Of a stretch of 51,113 bases of DNA, positions 8,271-15,534 are shown one piece after another. The DNA comes from an uncultured Faecalibacterium sp. (lineage in GTDB: Bacteria > Bacillota > Clostridia > Oscillospirales > Ruminococcaceae). How positions within the stretch are numbered: position 1 is the first letter of the stretch; each line of letters opens with the position of its first letter. Below the pieces are notes generated by a model. That model was not told the origin of the DNA. It saw nothing but the letters and a program-made list of their open reading frames with translations, and ran no database searches. Where the stretch lies: NCBI GenBank assembly GCA_900551435.1, contig URVW01000008.1:1-51113 (forward strand). Direction: 5' to 3'. The translations under genes were made by a program, and so were the position numbers.

Positions 8271-9128
8271 TTACTGTTTTTGTTTCAGCTTTTCTTTTGC
8301 CAGCCGTGCGGCCAGATTGATGACCAGCACCAGCACCAGCAGGACCGCACCAATGGCCCATGCAGAGTTGAAGTCGCCGTCCTCAAAGGCCCGCAGATAG
8401 AGCAGGACCGAGAGGGTCGCGCCGTTGGAGGTATACGCCTTGACGACGCCCTTCGCGATGACTTCTGCCGCGCCGGCCGTAAAGAGCAGCGCCGCGCTTT
8501 CGCCCACGATGCGGCCCACGGCCAGAATGCAGCCGGTCACGATGCCGTCGATGCTGCAGGGCAGCACGATGGTGCGGATGATGTGCCATTTGCCCGCGCC
8601 CAGACCCAGTGCACCCTCACGGTAGCCCTGCGGGACCGTTTTCAGGGATTCCTGCGTCGTGCGGATGATGGTGGGCAGGTTCATGATGACCAGCGTTAAG
8701 CTGCCCGAGAGCAGACAGGTCTGGAAGCCCAGCGTCTGGGCAAAGACCAGCATGCCCACCAGACCATAGATGATGCTGGGGATGCCCGCCAGCGTCTCGT
8801 TGGTGAACTCGATCACCTCAATGAGGCGGCGGTTGGTGGCATATTCGGTCAGATACACGGCTGCGCCCACGCCCAGCGGCAGAACGATGAGCAGGGTCAG
8901 CACGATCACATACAGGGTGTTCAGGATGGCGGGCAGGATGCCGTCGGTCCCTTTCAGGACGCTGGCGGTCGTGGTCAGGAACTTCCAGCTGAGATGCGGG
9001 ATGCCCCGCACCAGCACCATGCCGATGATGCCCGCGACCAATGCGATGACCAGAATGGCCGACGCCCAGACCGCTGCCGTGAAGAAGCGGTTCCATGCCT
9101 TGCGGGCCGGAGAGAAATCAGCGTTCAT
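8271..9128 (-). CDS. pstA: Phosphate ABC transporter permease PstA
   Basis: 285 residues with six predicted membrane segments and the inner-membrane permease EAA loop (ESLKTVPQGYREGALGLGAGKWHII). Characteristic PstA features are IPHLSWKFLT near the N terminus and ETLAGIPSIIYGLVGM. It pairs with PstC to form the channel. Its start overlaps the pstC 3' end by 11 bases, so the two are translationally coupled. Confidence 0.95.
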   Translation of the reverse strand: MNADFSPARKAWNRFFTAAVWASAILVIALVAGIIGMVLVRGIPHLSWKFLTTTASVLKGTDGILPAILNTLYVIVLTLLIVLPLGVGAAVYLTEYATNRRLIEVIEFTNETLAGIPSIIYGLVGMLVFAQTLGFQTCLLSGSLTLVIMNLPTIIRTTQESLKTVPQGYREGALGLGAGKWHIIRTIVLPCSIDGIVTGCILAVGRIVGESAALLFTAGAAEVIAKGVVKAYTSNGATLSVLLYLRAFEDGDFNSAWAIGAVLLVLVLVINLAARLAKEKLKQKQ

Positions 9129-10035
9129 CGCGGTTGCCTCCCTTCAGCACCACATTCAGGACCACATTGATGAGCATGATGAAGAGGAACAGGACCAGCG
9201 CGATGCTGAACAGCGCCTGTTTCTGCAGACCGCTGGCGTAACTCATCTCCTTGGCGATGGCCGTGGTCAGGAAGGTCACGCTCCGGAACAGGCTGTCCGG
9301 CATGTTGGGGCTGTTGCCCGCGACCATCATGACGGCCATAGCCTCGCCAATGGCGCGGCCGATGCCCAGCACGATGCCGGCGGCAATGCCGCTCTTGGCG
9401 GCGGGAACGCTGATCTTGAACCACGTCTCGGTGTCGGTCGCGCCCAGCGCCAGACTGCCCTGCTCATATTCCGGCGGGACCGCGTTCAGCGCAGTCACCG
9501 ACACCGAAACGATGCTGGGCAGGATCATGATGGCCAGCACGACGATGGCCGACAGCAGACAGGCGCCCGATGCCTTGCCGAAGGTCTTTGCCACGGCAGG
9601 GACCAGCACCTGCATGCCCAGCAAGCCGAACACGACGCTCGGGATGCCGCTCAGCAGCTCAATGGCCGTCACCACAACGGTGCGCACCCGCGGACCGGCG
9701 GCCTTCGAGAGGAACACCGCCGTCAGCAGACCCACCGGGATGCCGATGAGGGTCGCACCCAGCGTACCGTACACGCTGGACAGGATGAAGGGCAGGATGC
9801 CGAATTTCGGGTCTGCCGCCGTGGACGCCCACTGTGTGCCAAACAGGAAGCGGAACAAGCCAATCTTCTGGATGGCCGGGACGCCCGAAAGGACCATGTA
9901 CACCGAGATGAGCACCACGCAGCCCACGGCAAGGATGCCGCAGAGGAAGAAGATGAAGTTCATCACCGCTTCCAGCCATTCGGCGGGGGTGCGGGGCAGC
10001 TCGATCTTTCGCAGAAGCGAATTCGTTTGTTTCAT
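9118..10035 (-). CDS. pstC: Phosphate ABC transporter permease PstC
   Basis: 305 residues, six membrane segments. Family landmarks: FLFGTQWAS in the periplasmic loop, IELLSGIPSVVFGLLGM and the EAA loop ALNAVPPEYEQGSLALGATDTETW. Lies 6 bp after pstS and overlaps pstA. With PstA it forms the phosphate channel energised by PstB. Confidence 0.95.
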   Translation of the reverse strand: MKQTNSLLRKIELPRTPAEWLEAVMNFIFFLCGILAVGCVVLISVYMVLSGVPAIQKIGLFRFLFGTQWASTAADPKFGILPFILSSVYGTLGATLIGIPVGLLTAVFLSKAAGPRVRTVVVTAIELLSGIPSVVFGLLGMQVLVPAVAKTFGKASGACLLSAIVVLAIMILPSIVSVSVTALNAVPPEYEQGSLALGATDTETWFKISVPAAKSGIAAGIVLGIGRAIGEAMAVMMVAGNSPNMPDSLFRSVTFLTTAIAKEMSYASGLQKQALFSIALVLFLFIMLINVVLNVVLKGGNRDER

Positions 10036-10041
10036 ACGCGA

Positions 10042-10935
10042 TTACTCATTCACAGGGACAGCACCGGCGGTGCGGATCAGGTCGGCTGCATCGGTGCTGG
10101 TGGCGAAGTCGAAGAAGGCCTGTGCCTGTTCGGACAGGGTGACGGACTTGTTGGTGACGAACACGAACGGACGCTGGACCTCATAGCTGCCGTCCTTGAC
10201 GGTCTCCTCGCTGCACTCCACGCCGCCGACGGTGACCATCTTCACGGTGTCGCCGACTGCGGACAGGGAAGCGTAGCCGATGGCCAGCGGGTTGGCCTCG
10301 ACAGCGCTGATGACAGCGCCGGTCGCGGTCAGCTCCTGTGCATACTGGCAGGAATCCTTGACGTCCACGATGCTCTCAAAGCCATCGCGCGTGCCGGAAC
10401 CAGCCTCGCGGCCGATCAGAACGATCTCGCCGTCGTCGCCGCCGACCTCAGACCAGTTGGTGATCTCGCCGGTGAACATCTGCTTGAGCTGATCCACGGT
10501 CAGGTCCTCGACCTTGCTGTCCTTGTTGACGATGATGGCGATGCCGTCCAGTGCGATGACCGTGCCATCGACATCGTTCTTCTCGTCGTCCTTCAGGGCG
10601 CGGGAGGACAGGCCGATGTCCAGCGTCTTATCGGTCGCACCGGTGATGCCGGCGCCGGAACCGGTCGGGTCATAGCTGACGGTGACACCCGGCTCGACTT
10701 CTGCAAAGCCCTCGGTCAGAGCGGCGATGACGTTCTTCATCGAGGTAGAACCGCCGGTCGCGACATTGCCGGACAGGCTGCCGGAAGCGGTGGAAGCGGC
10801 TGCGGAAGAAGCAGCGGAAGATGCCGTAGAAGAAGCAGCAGCAGACGATGCGGAACCACCGCAGGCGGTCAGGGCAGCGGCAGCAGCAACTGCACCACAA
10901 ACAGTCAGGAACGAACGACGCGTGATCTTTTTCAT
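10042..10935 (-). CDS. pstS: Phosphate-binding lipoprotein PstS
   Basis: 297 residues. The N terminus combines a twin-arginine motif (TRRSFL at 5-10) with a hydrophobic stretch and a lipobox LTAC, so C25 should be lipidated. A Ser/Ala linker (28-52) precedes the phosphate-binding fold, where GSTSMKNV, DPTGSGAGI, IGLSSR and GREAGSGTRDGFE are the classical phosphate-contact loops. First gene of the operon. Start at 10935 has GGAGG eight bases upstream; the ATG 15 bases earlier lies on the ribosome site. The RR signal suggests Tat export, which is unusual for PstS in many Firmicutes but is shared with three other lipoproteins here. Confidence 0.94.
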   Translation of the reverse strand: MKKITRRSFLTVCGAVAAAAALTACGGSASSAAASSTASSAASSAAASTASGSLSGNVATGGSTSMKNVIAALTEGFAEVEPGVTVSYDPTGSGAGITGATDKTLDIGLSSRALKDDEKNDVDGTVIALDGIAIIVNKDSKVEDLTVDQLKQMFTGEITNWSEVGGDDGEIVLIGREAGSGTRDGFESIVDVKDSCQYAQELTATGAVISAVEANPLAIGYASLSAVGDTVKMVTVGGVECSEETVKDGSYEVQRPFVFVTNKSVTLSEQAQAFFDFATSTDAADLIRTAGAVPVNE

Positions 10936-11015
10936 AATGTTTTCCTCCAAATACAGTCCGGGATGTTATTTCCCGGTTTCCTTTTCCTCATTGTGTTTTC
11001 CCTTGGAACGCCTTT

Positions 11016-11021
11016 ATTGTA
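11016..11021 (-). promoter_or_regulatory. Possible -10 of the pst operon
   Basis: TACAAT on the minus strand about 80 bp upstream of pstS, with no recognisable -35. A weak -35 would suit an activator-dependent (PhoP/PhoB type) promoter, but I could not identify a convincing Pho box. The gap 10936-11398 also holds the structured repeat at 11211-11384 and no gene. Confidence 0.35.
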
Positions 11022-11210
11022 CCGCCGCCCCTGTTTTGCCGCGACCACACCCGGGAAAAATCGAAGTAAATTGTTTGCACTGTGTTCGTCCGCTTTGTAA
11101 AGTTTCGGGGTCCCTGCTGTGAAAATCACCGCGCTGGATTTTACATTTCCGGGCCAACTGCCCAAAATGCGCGTTTCGGCTTGTGCAGACTGACCAACCG
11201 CAAAAACAAA

Positions 11211-11384
11211 AAAGGGCTGCTGCAAAACCCTTTAACCTCTCCGTCACGGCTGTGCCGTGCCACCTCTCCTGATAGGAGAGGCCTTGGCATGGCAGAAAGC
11301 CAAATCTCTTCGCCAGAGGCTCTCCTACTAGGAGAGCTGTCGAGCGAATGCGAGACTGAGAGGTTCGTTTTGCAACAACCCTTT
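11211..11384. repeat. Structured intergenic repeat, copy 1 (full, with outer arms)
   Basis: Outer arms AAAGGGCTGCTGCAAAAC (11211-11228) and GTTTTGCAACAACCCTTT (11367-11384) pair over 18 bases with two G-U-type changes. On the minus strand the structure ends in TTTTTT, so the arms form a terminator for the lipoprotein gene at 11399-11914. Inside, from 11234 to 11365, is a 132-bp unit bounded by AACCTCTC and GAGAGGTT and holding at least three further hairpins (CACGGC/GCCGTG, CCTCTCC/GGAGAGG, GCTCTCC/GGAGAGC). The unit recurs at 14478-14612 and in shortened form at 18271-18314 and 34526-34599. Confidence 0.85.
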
Positions 11385-11398
11385 GATTCTTTGAACGA

Positions 11399-11914
11399 TT
11401 ACTGCTTTTCGACCGAGGTCACCTTGCCGTCGCGGCCAATGTTGAACACCGCCGTCTGGCCCGACAGGGACACATACAGCCGGATGGACTCGCCGTTGTC
11501 ATAGGCATCGTACTGCGACCGCTCCTTGGTGCTGAACTTCGGCGAATAGGTGCGGGACGAATTGGCGAACGGGAAATCTGCGCCCGCGACCGTGCCGGAA
11601 TTGCCCAGCGTCAGGTCGGAATCGCCGATCTTCATGGAAAAGACGCTCTTGAAGGAAGCGCCCGCAAAGCCGCTGCCCGCGTAGGTGATGAGCACTTCCG
11701 GGGTGATATCCAGATAGACATCATCCGTGGAGACGACTTCGCGGCGGGTGATCTCAGCAGACGCCATCTTGACCTTGAATTCGCCCAGACCGACCTCGTA
11801 ATACTTCGGGCCTTCATCTCCATTGCAGCCGGTCAGAACACCGGACATCGAAACTGCCAGCGCCGCCACCGCTGCACCTTTCAGAAAATCACGGCGGGAA
11901 ACTGTATTTTTCAT
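11399..11914 (-). CDS. Small exported lipoprotein with twin-arginine signal, unknown function
   Basis: 171 residues. N terminus carries SRRDFLKG, a hydrophobic core and lipobox LTGC (C30), so it should be exported by Tat and lipidated. The mature part of about 140 residues is rich in beta-forming and Ser/Gly/Asp residues, with no motif I recognise. AAGGAG lies 11 bases before the start. It is 37 bp downstream of another RR-lipoprotein of similar size and likely beta content (11952-12572), so the pair may be co-transcribed and distantly related. Function unknown. Confidence 0.8.
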   Translation of the reverse strand: MKNTVSRRDFLKGAAVAALAVSMSGVLTGCNGDEGPKYYEVGLGEFKVKMASAEITRREVVSTDDVYLDITPEVLITYAGSGFAGASFKSVFSMKIGDSDLTLGNSGTVAGADFPFANSSRTYSPKFSTKERSQYDAYDNGESIRLYVSLSGQTAVFNIGRDGKVTSVEKQ

Positions 11915-11951
11915 CGTTTTTTCTACTCCTTGTATCGTAAAACTTCCTCAT

Positions 11952-12572
11952 TCAGGAGGACATGCTGTCGTTGCCATCGGCATCGTAGGTAAGGGTCATG
12001 CTCCTTGCTTCGCCGTTCCGGTGGATGGTCAGCTCCACTTTCAGGGATTTGAATTCCCACGGGATGTCCCGACCCTCCACAGGCTTGAGCTTGAAGGCCA
12101 GCCAGCCATGCGGAACACCCAGACCGGTCGGATTCAGCGGAATGTTCCGGATGCCGTCGGCGTCCAGCAGAAGGTCGTCCGCCGTGAACCATGCGCCGAA
12201 AACGTCCGCATACTTTGCAAAGGAATCACCGTACAGCACTTCCGATTCCTGTCCGTTGATCGTGAAGGTGAAATCACTGTGGTTCAGCGTCACGCTGCCG
12301 CCCGCCAGATTGGCCACCGACAGTTTGACCGCATACAAAAAATAGGATTCTCCTTTGGTCCCGTCCATGTCGTTGGGATCACAGTGCCCTCTGCCACAGT
12401 TATTGACCCACGCAAAGCCGACGCCGCTCATCATGATGGCGTTGTCGCCCAACACGCTGCTGACCGCATCATCCACCGGGCCGCAGCCGCCCAGCAAGCT
12501 GGCCGTTCCAACGGCCAGAGCCGTTGTGCCCGCACACTTCAGGAATGCGCGGCGGGAAATCTTGTTTTCCAT
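11952..12572 (-). CDS. Exported lipoprotein with twin-arginine signal, unknown function
   Basis: 206 residues beginning MENKISRRAFLKCAG, with a twin-arginine motif, hydrophobic core and lipobox LGGC. The mature domain includes VTLNHSDFTFTINGQE and WLAFKLKPVEGRDIPWEFKSLKVELT, which resembles the immunoglobulin-like DUF4352-type extracellular domains (comparison by eye only). The start at 12572 follows AAAGGAGGA; the open frame reaching 13010 runs antisense to the GNAT gene and is spurious. Upstream of the lipoprotein at 11399-11914 on the same strand. Confidence 0.8.
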   Translation of the reverse strand: MENKISRRAFLKCAGTTALAVGTASLLGGCGPVDDAVSSVLGDNAIMMSGVGFAWVNNCGRGHCDPNDMDGTKGESYFLYAVKLSVANLAGGSVTLNHSDFTFTINGQESEVLYGDSFAKYADVFGAWFTADDLLLDADGIRNIPLNPTGLGVPHGWLAFKLKPVEGRDIPWEFKSLKVELTIHRNGEARSMTLTYDADGNDSMSS

Positions 12573-12676
12573 AAAATCTTCCTCCTTTTTGAGCGTCTGC
12601 ATTTCAGTCCGTAGAAATCTCTTCCACGTCAAGCATACCATAGGAATCCGTTCTGTCAAGCGTCTTTTTTTCAGTG

Positions 12677-12716
12677 CAAAAACCGCCCAGTCCTGCGGTC
12701 TGCACGACTGGGCGGC
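12677..12716 (-). terminator. Terminator of the nagB-nagA-GNAT operon
   Basis: CCGCCCAGTC (12683-12692) and GACTGGGCGG (12706-12715) form a perfect 10-bp stem; on the minus strand it is followed by TTTTT. It lies just past the GNAT stop codon at 12736. Confidence 0.9.
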
Positions 12717-12735
12717 ATCAAAGGTCCTTTCGGCG

Positions 12736-13338
12736 TCAGAACGGCTGTTCTGCGCCGTCCGGGCGGTAAAATCTGACGTGTTTCCACCACTGTTCCTCGC
12801 CCATAGCGCGGCGGTAGCAGTCCGCCAGCTGCTGAACTGCCGTTTCGGCGTCCGGCGTCTGACGGCTGCAGGGCAGCACCAGCACCCGGAACCATGCATC
12901 GAACAGATGCTCGGTCCAGCCGGTGTCCTTGGCCCCGCAGCGGACATAGAAGCCCAAGCGACGGACCGCCATGGCTTCGTCCTCTGCCTTTTCGGGGCAC
13001 TCGGCTTCAATCAAGATGGAGCTTGCGCCGTTCTCATGGTTGGGCAGAGCCGCCAGCAGCGACGCGCCCAGCCCTGCTTCCCGGTACGGGGGCAGGACCG
13101 CAAAATAATCCAGCTGGCTGGCGGCACAGCCCACCGGCCGCACCATCAGCAGATATGCCAGCAGGGCGTCGCCATCGAACACGCCCCAAGTGTGGGCCGT
13201 TCCGGCGGCTTCGCTGTTCAGGATCATGCTCAGCGGCTTCAGCTCGCTCTGGGGGAAATCGCGGCGCATCTCGTTCAGATACACCTTGGTCAGTTCGTCT
13301 GCGGTCAGCAGCCGCCACGTCAGGTTCTCGGGATTCAT
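12736..13338 (-). CDS. GNAT-family acetyltransferase co-translated with nagA
   Basis: 200 residues. The core shows a GNAT acetyl-CoA site: DYFAVLPPYREAGLGASLLAAL, where R-x-x-G-L-G matches the Q/RxxGxG/A pyrophosphate loop, followed by ILIEAECPEKAED and RRLGFYVRCGAK (the family's GF turn). The start overlaps the nagA stop by four bases, so it is translated with nagA. The position suggests an amino sugar or a GlcNAc-pathway metabolite as substrate, but this is inference. Confidence 0.82.
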   Translation of the reverse strand: MNPENLTWRLLTADELTKVYLNEMRRDFPQSELKPLSMILNSEAAGTAHTWGVFDGDALLAYLLMVRPVGCAASQLDYFAVLPPYREAGLGASLLAALPNHENGASSILIEAECPEKAEDEAMAVRRLGFYVRCGAKDTGWTEHLFDAWFRVLVLPCSRQTPDAETAVQQLADCYRRAMGEEQWWKHVRFYRPDGAEQPF

Positions 13339-14462
13339 ACGATGCGGGTTCCTTTCTGGATGACAGCCTGAATGTTCAGCGCTTCGTCGGCCAGAATGAC
13401 GTTGCCATACCGTCCGGCGCTCAGGCTGCCGTAGTCGTTATCGATGCCAATGCTCTTGGCGGGGTTCTCGCTGGCGGCGCGGACGGCGCTTTCCAGCGGG
13501 ACGCCCATTTCCAGCACCGCACGTCTCATGCAGTCGTACAGGCAGGTCGCGCTGCCGGCGATGGTCCCCGGCTGCTCGGTCAGAGTCGCACGCGGACCCT
13601 TGACCGTAACGGCCTGTCCGCCCAGCGAATACTGGCCGTCGGGCAGACCACAGGCCATCATGCTGTCGGCAATGAGGATCACATGGTCATCGCCGAAGGT
13701 GTTGAAGGTAAAGCGCACCATGGCCGGATGGATATGGACGTTATCGGTGATCAGCTCCACCTCTGCGCCGCGCTCCAGCGCCGCGATGATGGGGCCGGGT
13801 TCCCGGTGGGTGATCCCCGGCATCGCATTATACAGGTGGGTCATGTGGGTCGCACCGGCATCAAAGGCCGCACAGGCGGTGTCGTAGCTGGTGCAGGTGT
13901 GCGCGATGGAGATGCGCACTTCTTCGTGGCATTCGCGGATGAATTCCAGCGCACCCGGCTCTTCAGGAGCCACATCCACCAGTTTGATCAGGCCGTGCGA
14001 ACGCTCCTGCAGACGGCGGAACATGCCGACATCTGCGGCGTGGAGATACTCCGGGTTCTGTGCGCCGACCTTCTTCGGGCTGATGAAGGGGCCTTCCATG
14101 TTGATGCCCACGAGGTCTGCGCCCTTGCCGTTCTTGTGCGCGGCGGCAGCATCCATGACGCCGTTCAGAATCTCTTCCGAAAAGGTCATGGTCGCGGGGC
14201 AGATGGCCAGAACGCCCTTGCTGGCTTCGAAATCGGCCAGCGTCTGGATGGCTCCTTCATTGCCGTCACAGAAGTCCTTGCCCATCGCGCCGTGGAAGTG
14301 GATGTCCACCAGACCCGGCAGGGCATAGGCCCCGTTGGCGTCCACGACCTCTTCGCCCTCTTCGGGCTGGGCAAACGGAACGATGCGGCCATCCCGGATG
14401 AAGAGGTCGCCCTCCTCAAACGTGTGGCGCGGCGTATAGATTTTTGCGTTTTTGATGATCAT
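13335..14462 (-). CDS. nagA: N-acetylglucosamine-6-phosphate deacetylase
   Basis: 375 residues of the amidohydrolase superfamily, NagA length. Metal and catalytic residues are visible: H55-x-H57 (DIHFHG), E123 (NMEGPF), H188 (SIAHT), H209 (MTHLYNAM) and catalytic D266 (IADSMM). It releases acetate from GlcNAc-6-phosphate to give glucosamine-6-phosphate, which NagB then uses. The ribosome site is weak (GAGGG, 12 bases from ATG), and a copy of the structured repeat (14478-14612) lies only 15 bases upstream, between nagB and nagA, where it could modulate expression of nagA relative to nagB. Confidence 0.94.
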   Translation of the reverse strand: MIIKNAKIYTPRHTFEEGDLFIRDGRIVPFAQPEEGEEVVDANGAYALPGLVDIHFHGAMGKDFCDGNEGAIQTLADFEASKGVLAICPATMTFSEEILNGVMDAAAAHKNGKGADLVGINMEGPFISPKKVGAQNPEYLHAADVGMFRRLQERSHGLIKLVDVAPEEPGALEFIRECHEEVRISIAHTCTSYDTACAAFDAGATHMTHLYNAMPGITHREPGPIIAALERGAEVELITDNVHIHPAMVRFTFNTFGDDHVILIADSMMACGLPDGQYSLGGQAVTVKGPRATLTEQPGTIAGSATCLYDCMRRAVLEMGVPLESAVRAASENPAKSIGIDNDYGSLSAGRYGNVILADEALNIQAVIQKGTRIV

Positions 14463-14477
14463 ATTGCAAGTACCCTC

Positions 14478-14612
14478 AACCTCTCCGTCATCGCTGACGC
14501 GATGCCACCTCCCCTAACGAGGGGAGGCCTTGGCAGTTTTTGCAAAGTTTTTGGTTTCGCCAGAGGCTCTCCTACTAGGAGAGCTGTCGAGCGACAGCGA
14601 GACTGAGAGGTT
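14478..14612. repeat. Structured intergenic repeat, copy 2 (between nagB and nagA)
   Basis: A 135-bp unit bounded by AACCTCTC and GAGAGGTT, colinear with copy 1. The first stem is CATCGC/GCGATG here against CACGGC/GCCGTG in copy 1, and the second is CCTCCCC/GGGGAGG against CCTCTCC/GGAGAGG: paired, compensatory changes. The third stem GCTCTCCTACTAGGAGAGC is identical. The outer terminator-like arms of copy 1 are absent. Confidence 0.85.
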
Positions 14613-14620
14613 CTTTCTCT

Positions 14621-15349
14621 TTACAGCAAGCTCAGTGCCTCTTCATCGGCCACCAGAATGCAGTCCGGATGCATCTGCAGGATGGAACCCGGGCACTCGG
14701 GGCTGACCGGGCCGGAAACAACGGCCTTGACTGCCTTTGCCTTGGCCAGACCGTTGGCCACGACCAGCACCTTGCGGGCCTGCATAATGGTCTTGATGCC
14801 CATGGTGTAGGCCTGTTTGGGAACGAGGTCCTCGTTGCCGTCAAAGAAGCGCTTGTTGGCCTCGATGGTGGCGGGGGTCAGGTCCACACAGTGGGTCTCC
14901 AGCTCGAATGCTTCACCCGGCTCGTTGAAGCCGATGTGGCCGTTGGGTCCCAGACCCAGCAGCTGCAGATCGATGCCGCCCACGCTGTGGATGATGGCGT
15001 TATACTGCGCACAGGCATCTGCGGCATCGGGGTTCGTGCCGTCGGGCAGATGGATGGCTTCGGGGCGGATGTTCACATGGTCGAACAGATTCTTGTGCAT
15101 GAAGCTCCAGTAGCTTTCCGGGTGCTCCTTGGGCAGACCGCGGTACTCGTCCAGATTGACGGTGGTGACCTCAGAGAAGTCCAGATCACCCTTGTTGTAC
15201 CACTCCACCAGCTGGGCGTATGCGCCCACGGGAGTGCCGCCGGTGGCCAAGCCCAGCACGCAGTTGGGCTTCATGATGACCTGCGCAGAAATGATGTTGG
15301 CTGCCTTGCGGGACATATCCTGATAATCTTTTGCACGAATGATCTTCAT
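14621..15349 (-). CDS. nagB: Glucosamine-6-phosphate deaminase
   Basis: 242 residues, the length of Firmicute NagB. Key motifs: phosphate-loop GLATGGTPVGAY (33-44), catalytic D67-E68 in NLDEY, and GLGPNGHIGFNEPG with H138 and E143. N136 stands where E. coli has Asp141, a common Firmicute variation. Converts glucosamine-6-phosphate to fructose-6-phosphate and ammonia. A clean AGGAGG precedes the ATG. It lies upstream of nagA, with repeat copy 2 in between. Confidence 0.95.
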   Translation of the reverse strand: MKIIRAKDYQDMSRKAANIISAQVIMKPNCVLGLATGGTPVGAYAQLVEWYNKGDLDFSEVTTVNLDEYRGLPKEHPESYWSFMHKNLFDHVNIRPEAIHLPDGTNPDAADACAQYNAIIHSVGGIDLQLLGLGPNGHIGFNEPGEAFELETHCVDLTPATIEANKRFFDGNEDLVPKQAYTMGIKTIMQARKVLVVANGLAKAKAVKAVVSGPVSPECPGSILQMHPDCILVADEEALSLL

Positions 15350-15384
15350 AATGAGAACCTCCTGATCTTTTCCTTGTAATGCTT

Positions 15385-15393
15385 AGTATAGCA
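15385..15393 (-). promoter_or_regulatory. -10 element of the nagB operon
   Basis: Extended -10 TGCTATACT on the minus strand about 35 bp before nagB; the -35 (TTTTCT-like) is weak. It lies after the nagE terminator, so nagBA can be transcribed separately from nagE. Confidence 0.6.
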
Positions 15394-15429
15394 CGCTTTT
15401 TTCCTTGAGAAAACGCTTTTGTGTGAACA

Positions 15430-15481
15430 AAAAGGGGCCGCCGAAGATGGGCGTGAACGCCCGCCCTCAGCGGCCCTTCGG
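15430..15481 (-). terminator. Terminator downstream of nagE
   Basis: Nested hairpin: outer arms around GGGGCCGC / GCGGCCC and an inner GGGCGT/ACGCCC stem. On the minus strand it is followed by TTTTTG. Confidence 0.8.
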
Positions 15482-15534
15482 GAACGGATGCGGGATCAAC
15501 CAGTCTCCCGCACGAAATTACAATTCAGATGTGC

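Noticed and set aside
8770..11100. 776-residue open frame antisense to pstA, pstC and pstS
   Set aside because: Same artefact; the Pst genes on the minus strand have full motif sets.
11022..11110. Pho box upstream of pstS
   Set aside because: TTTACA-like words occur but not in the regular spacing of a PhoP or PhoB box.
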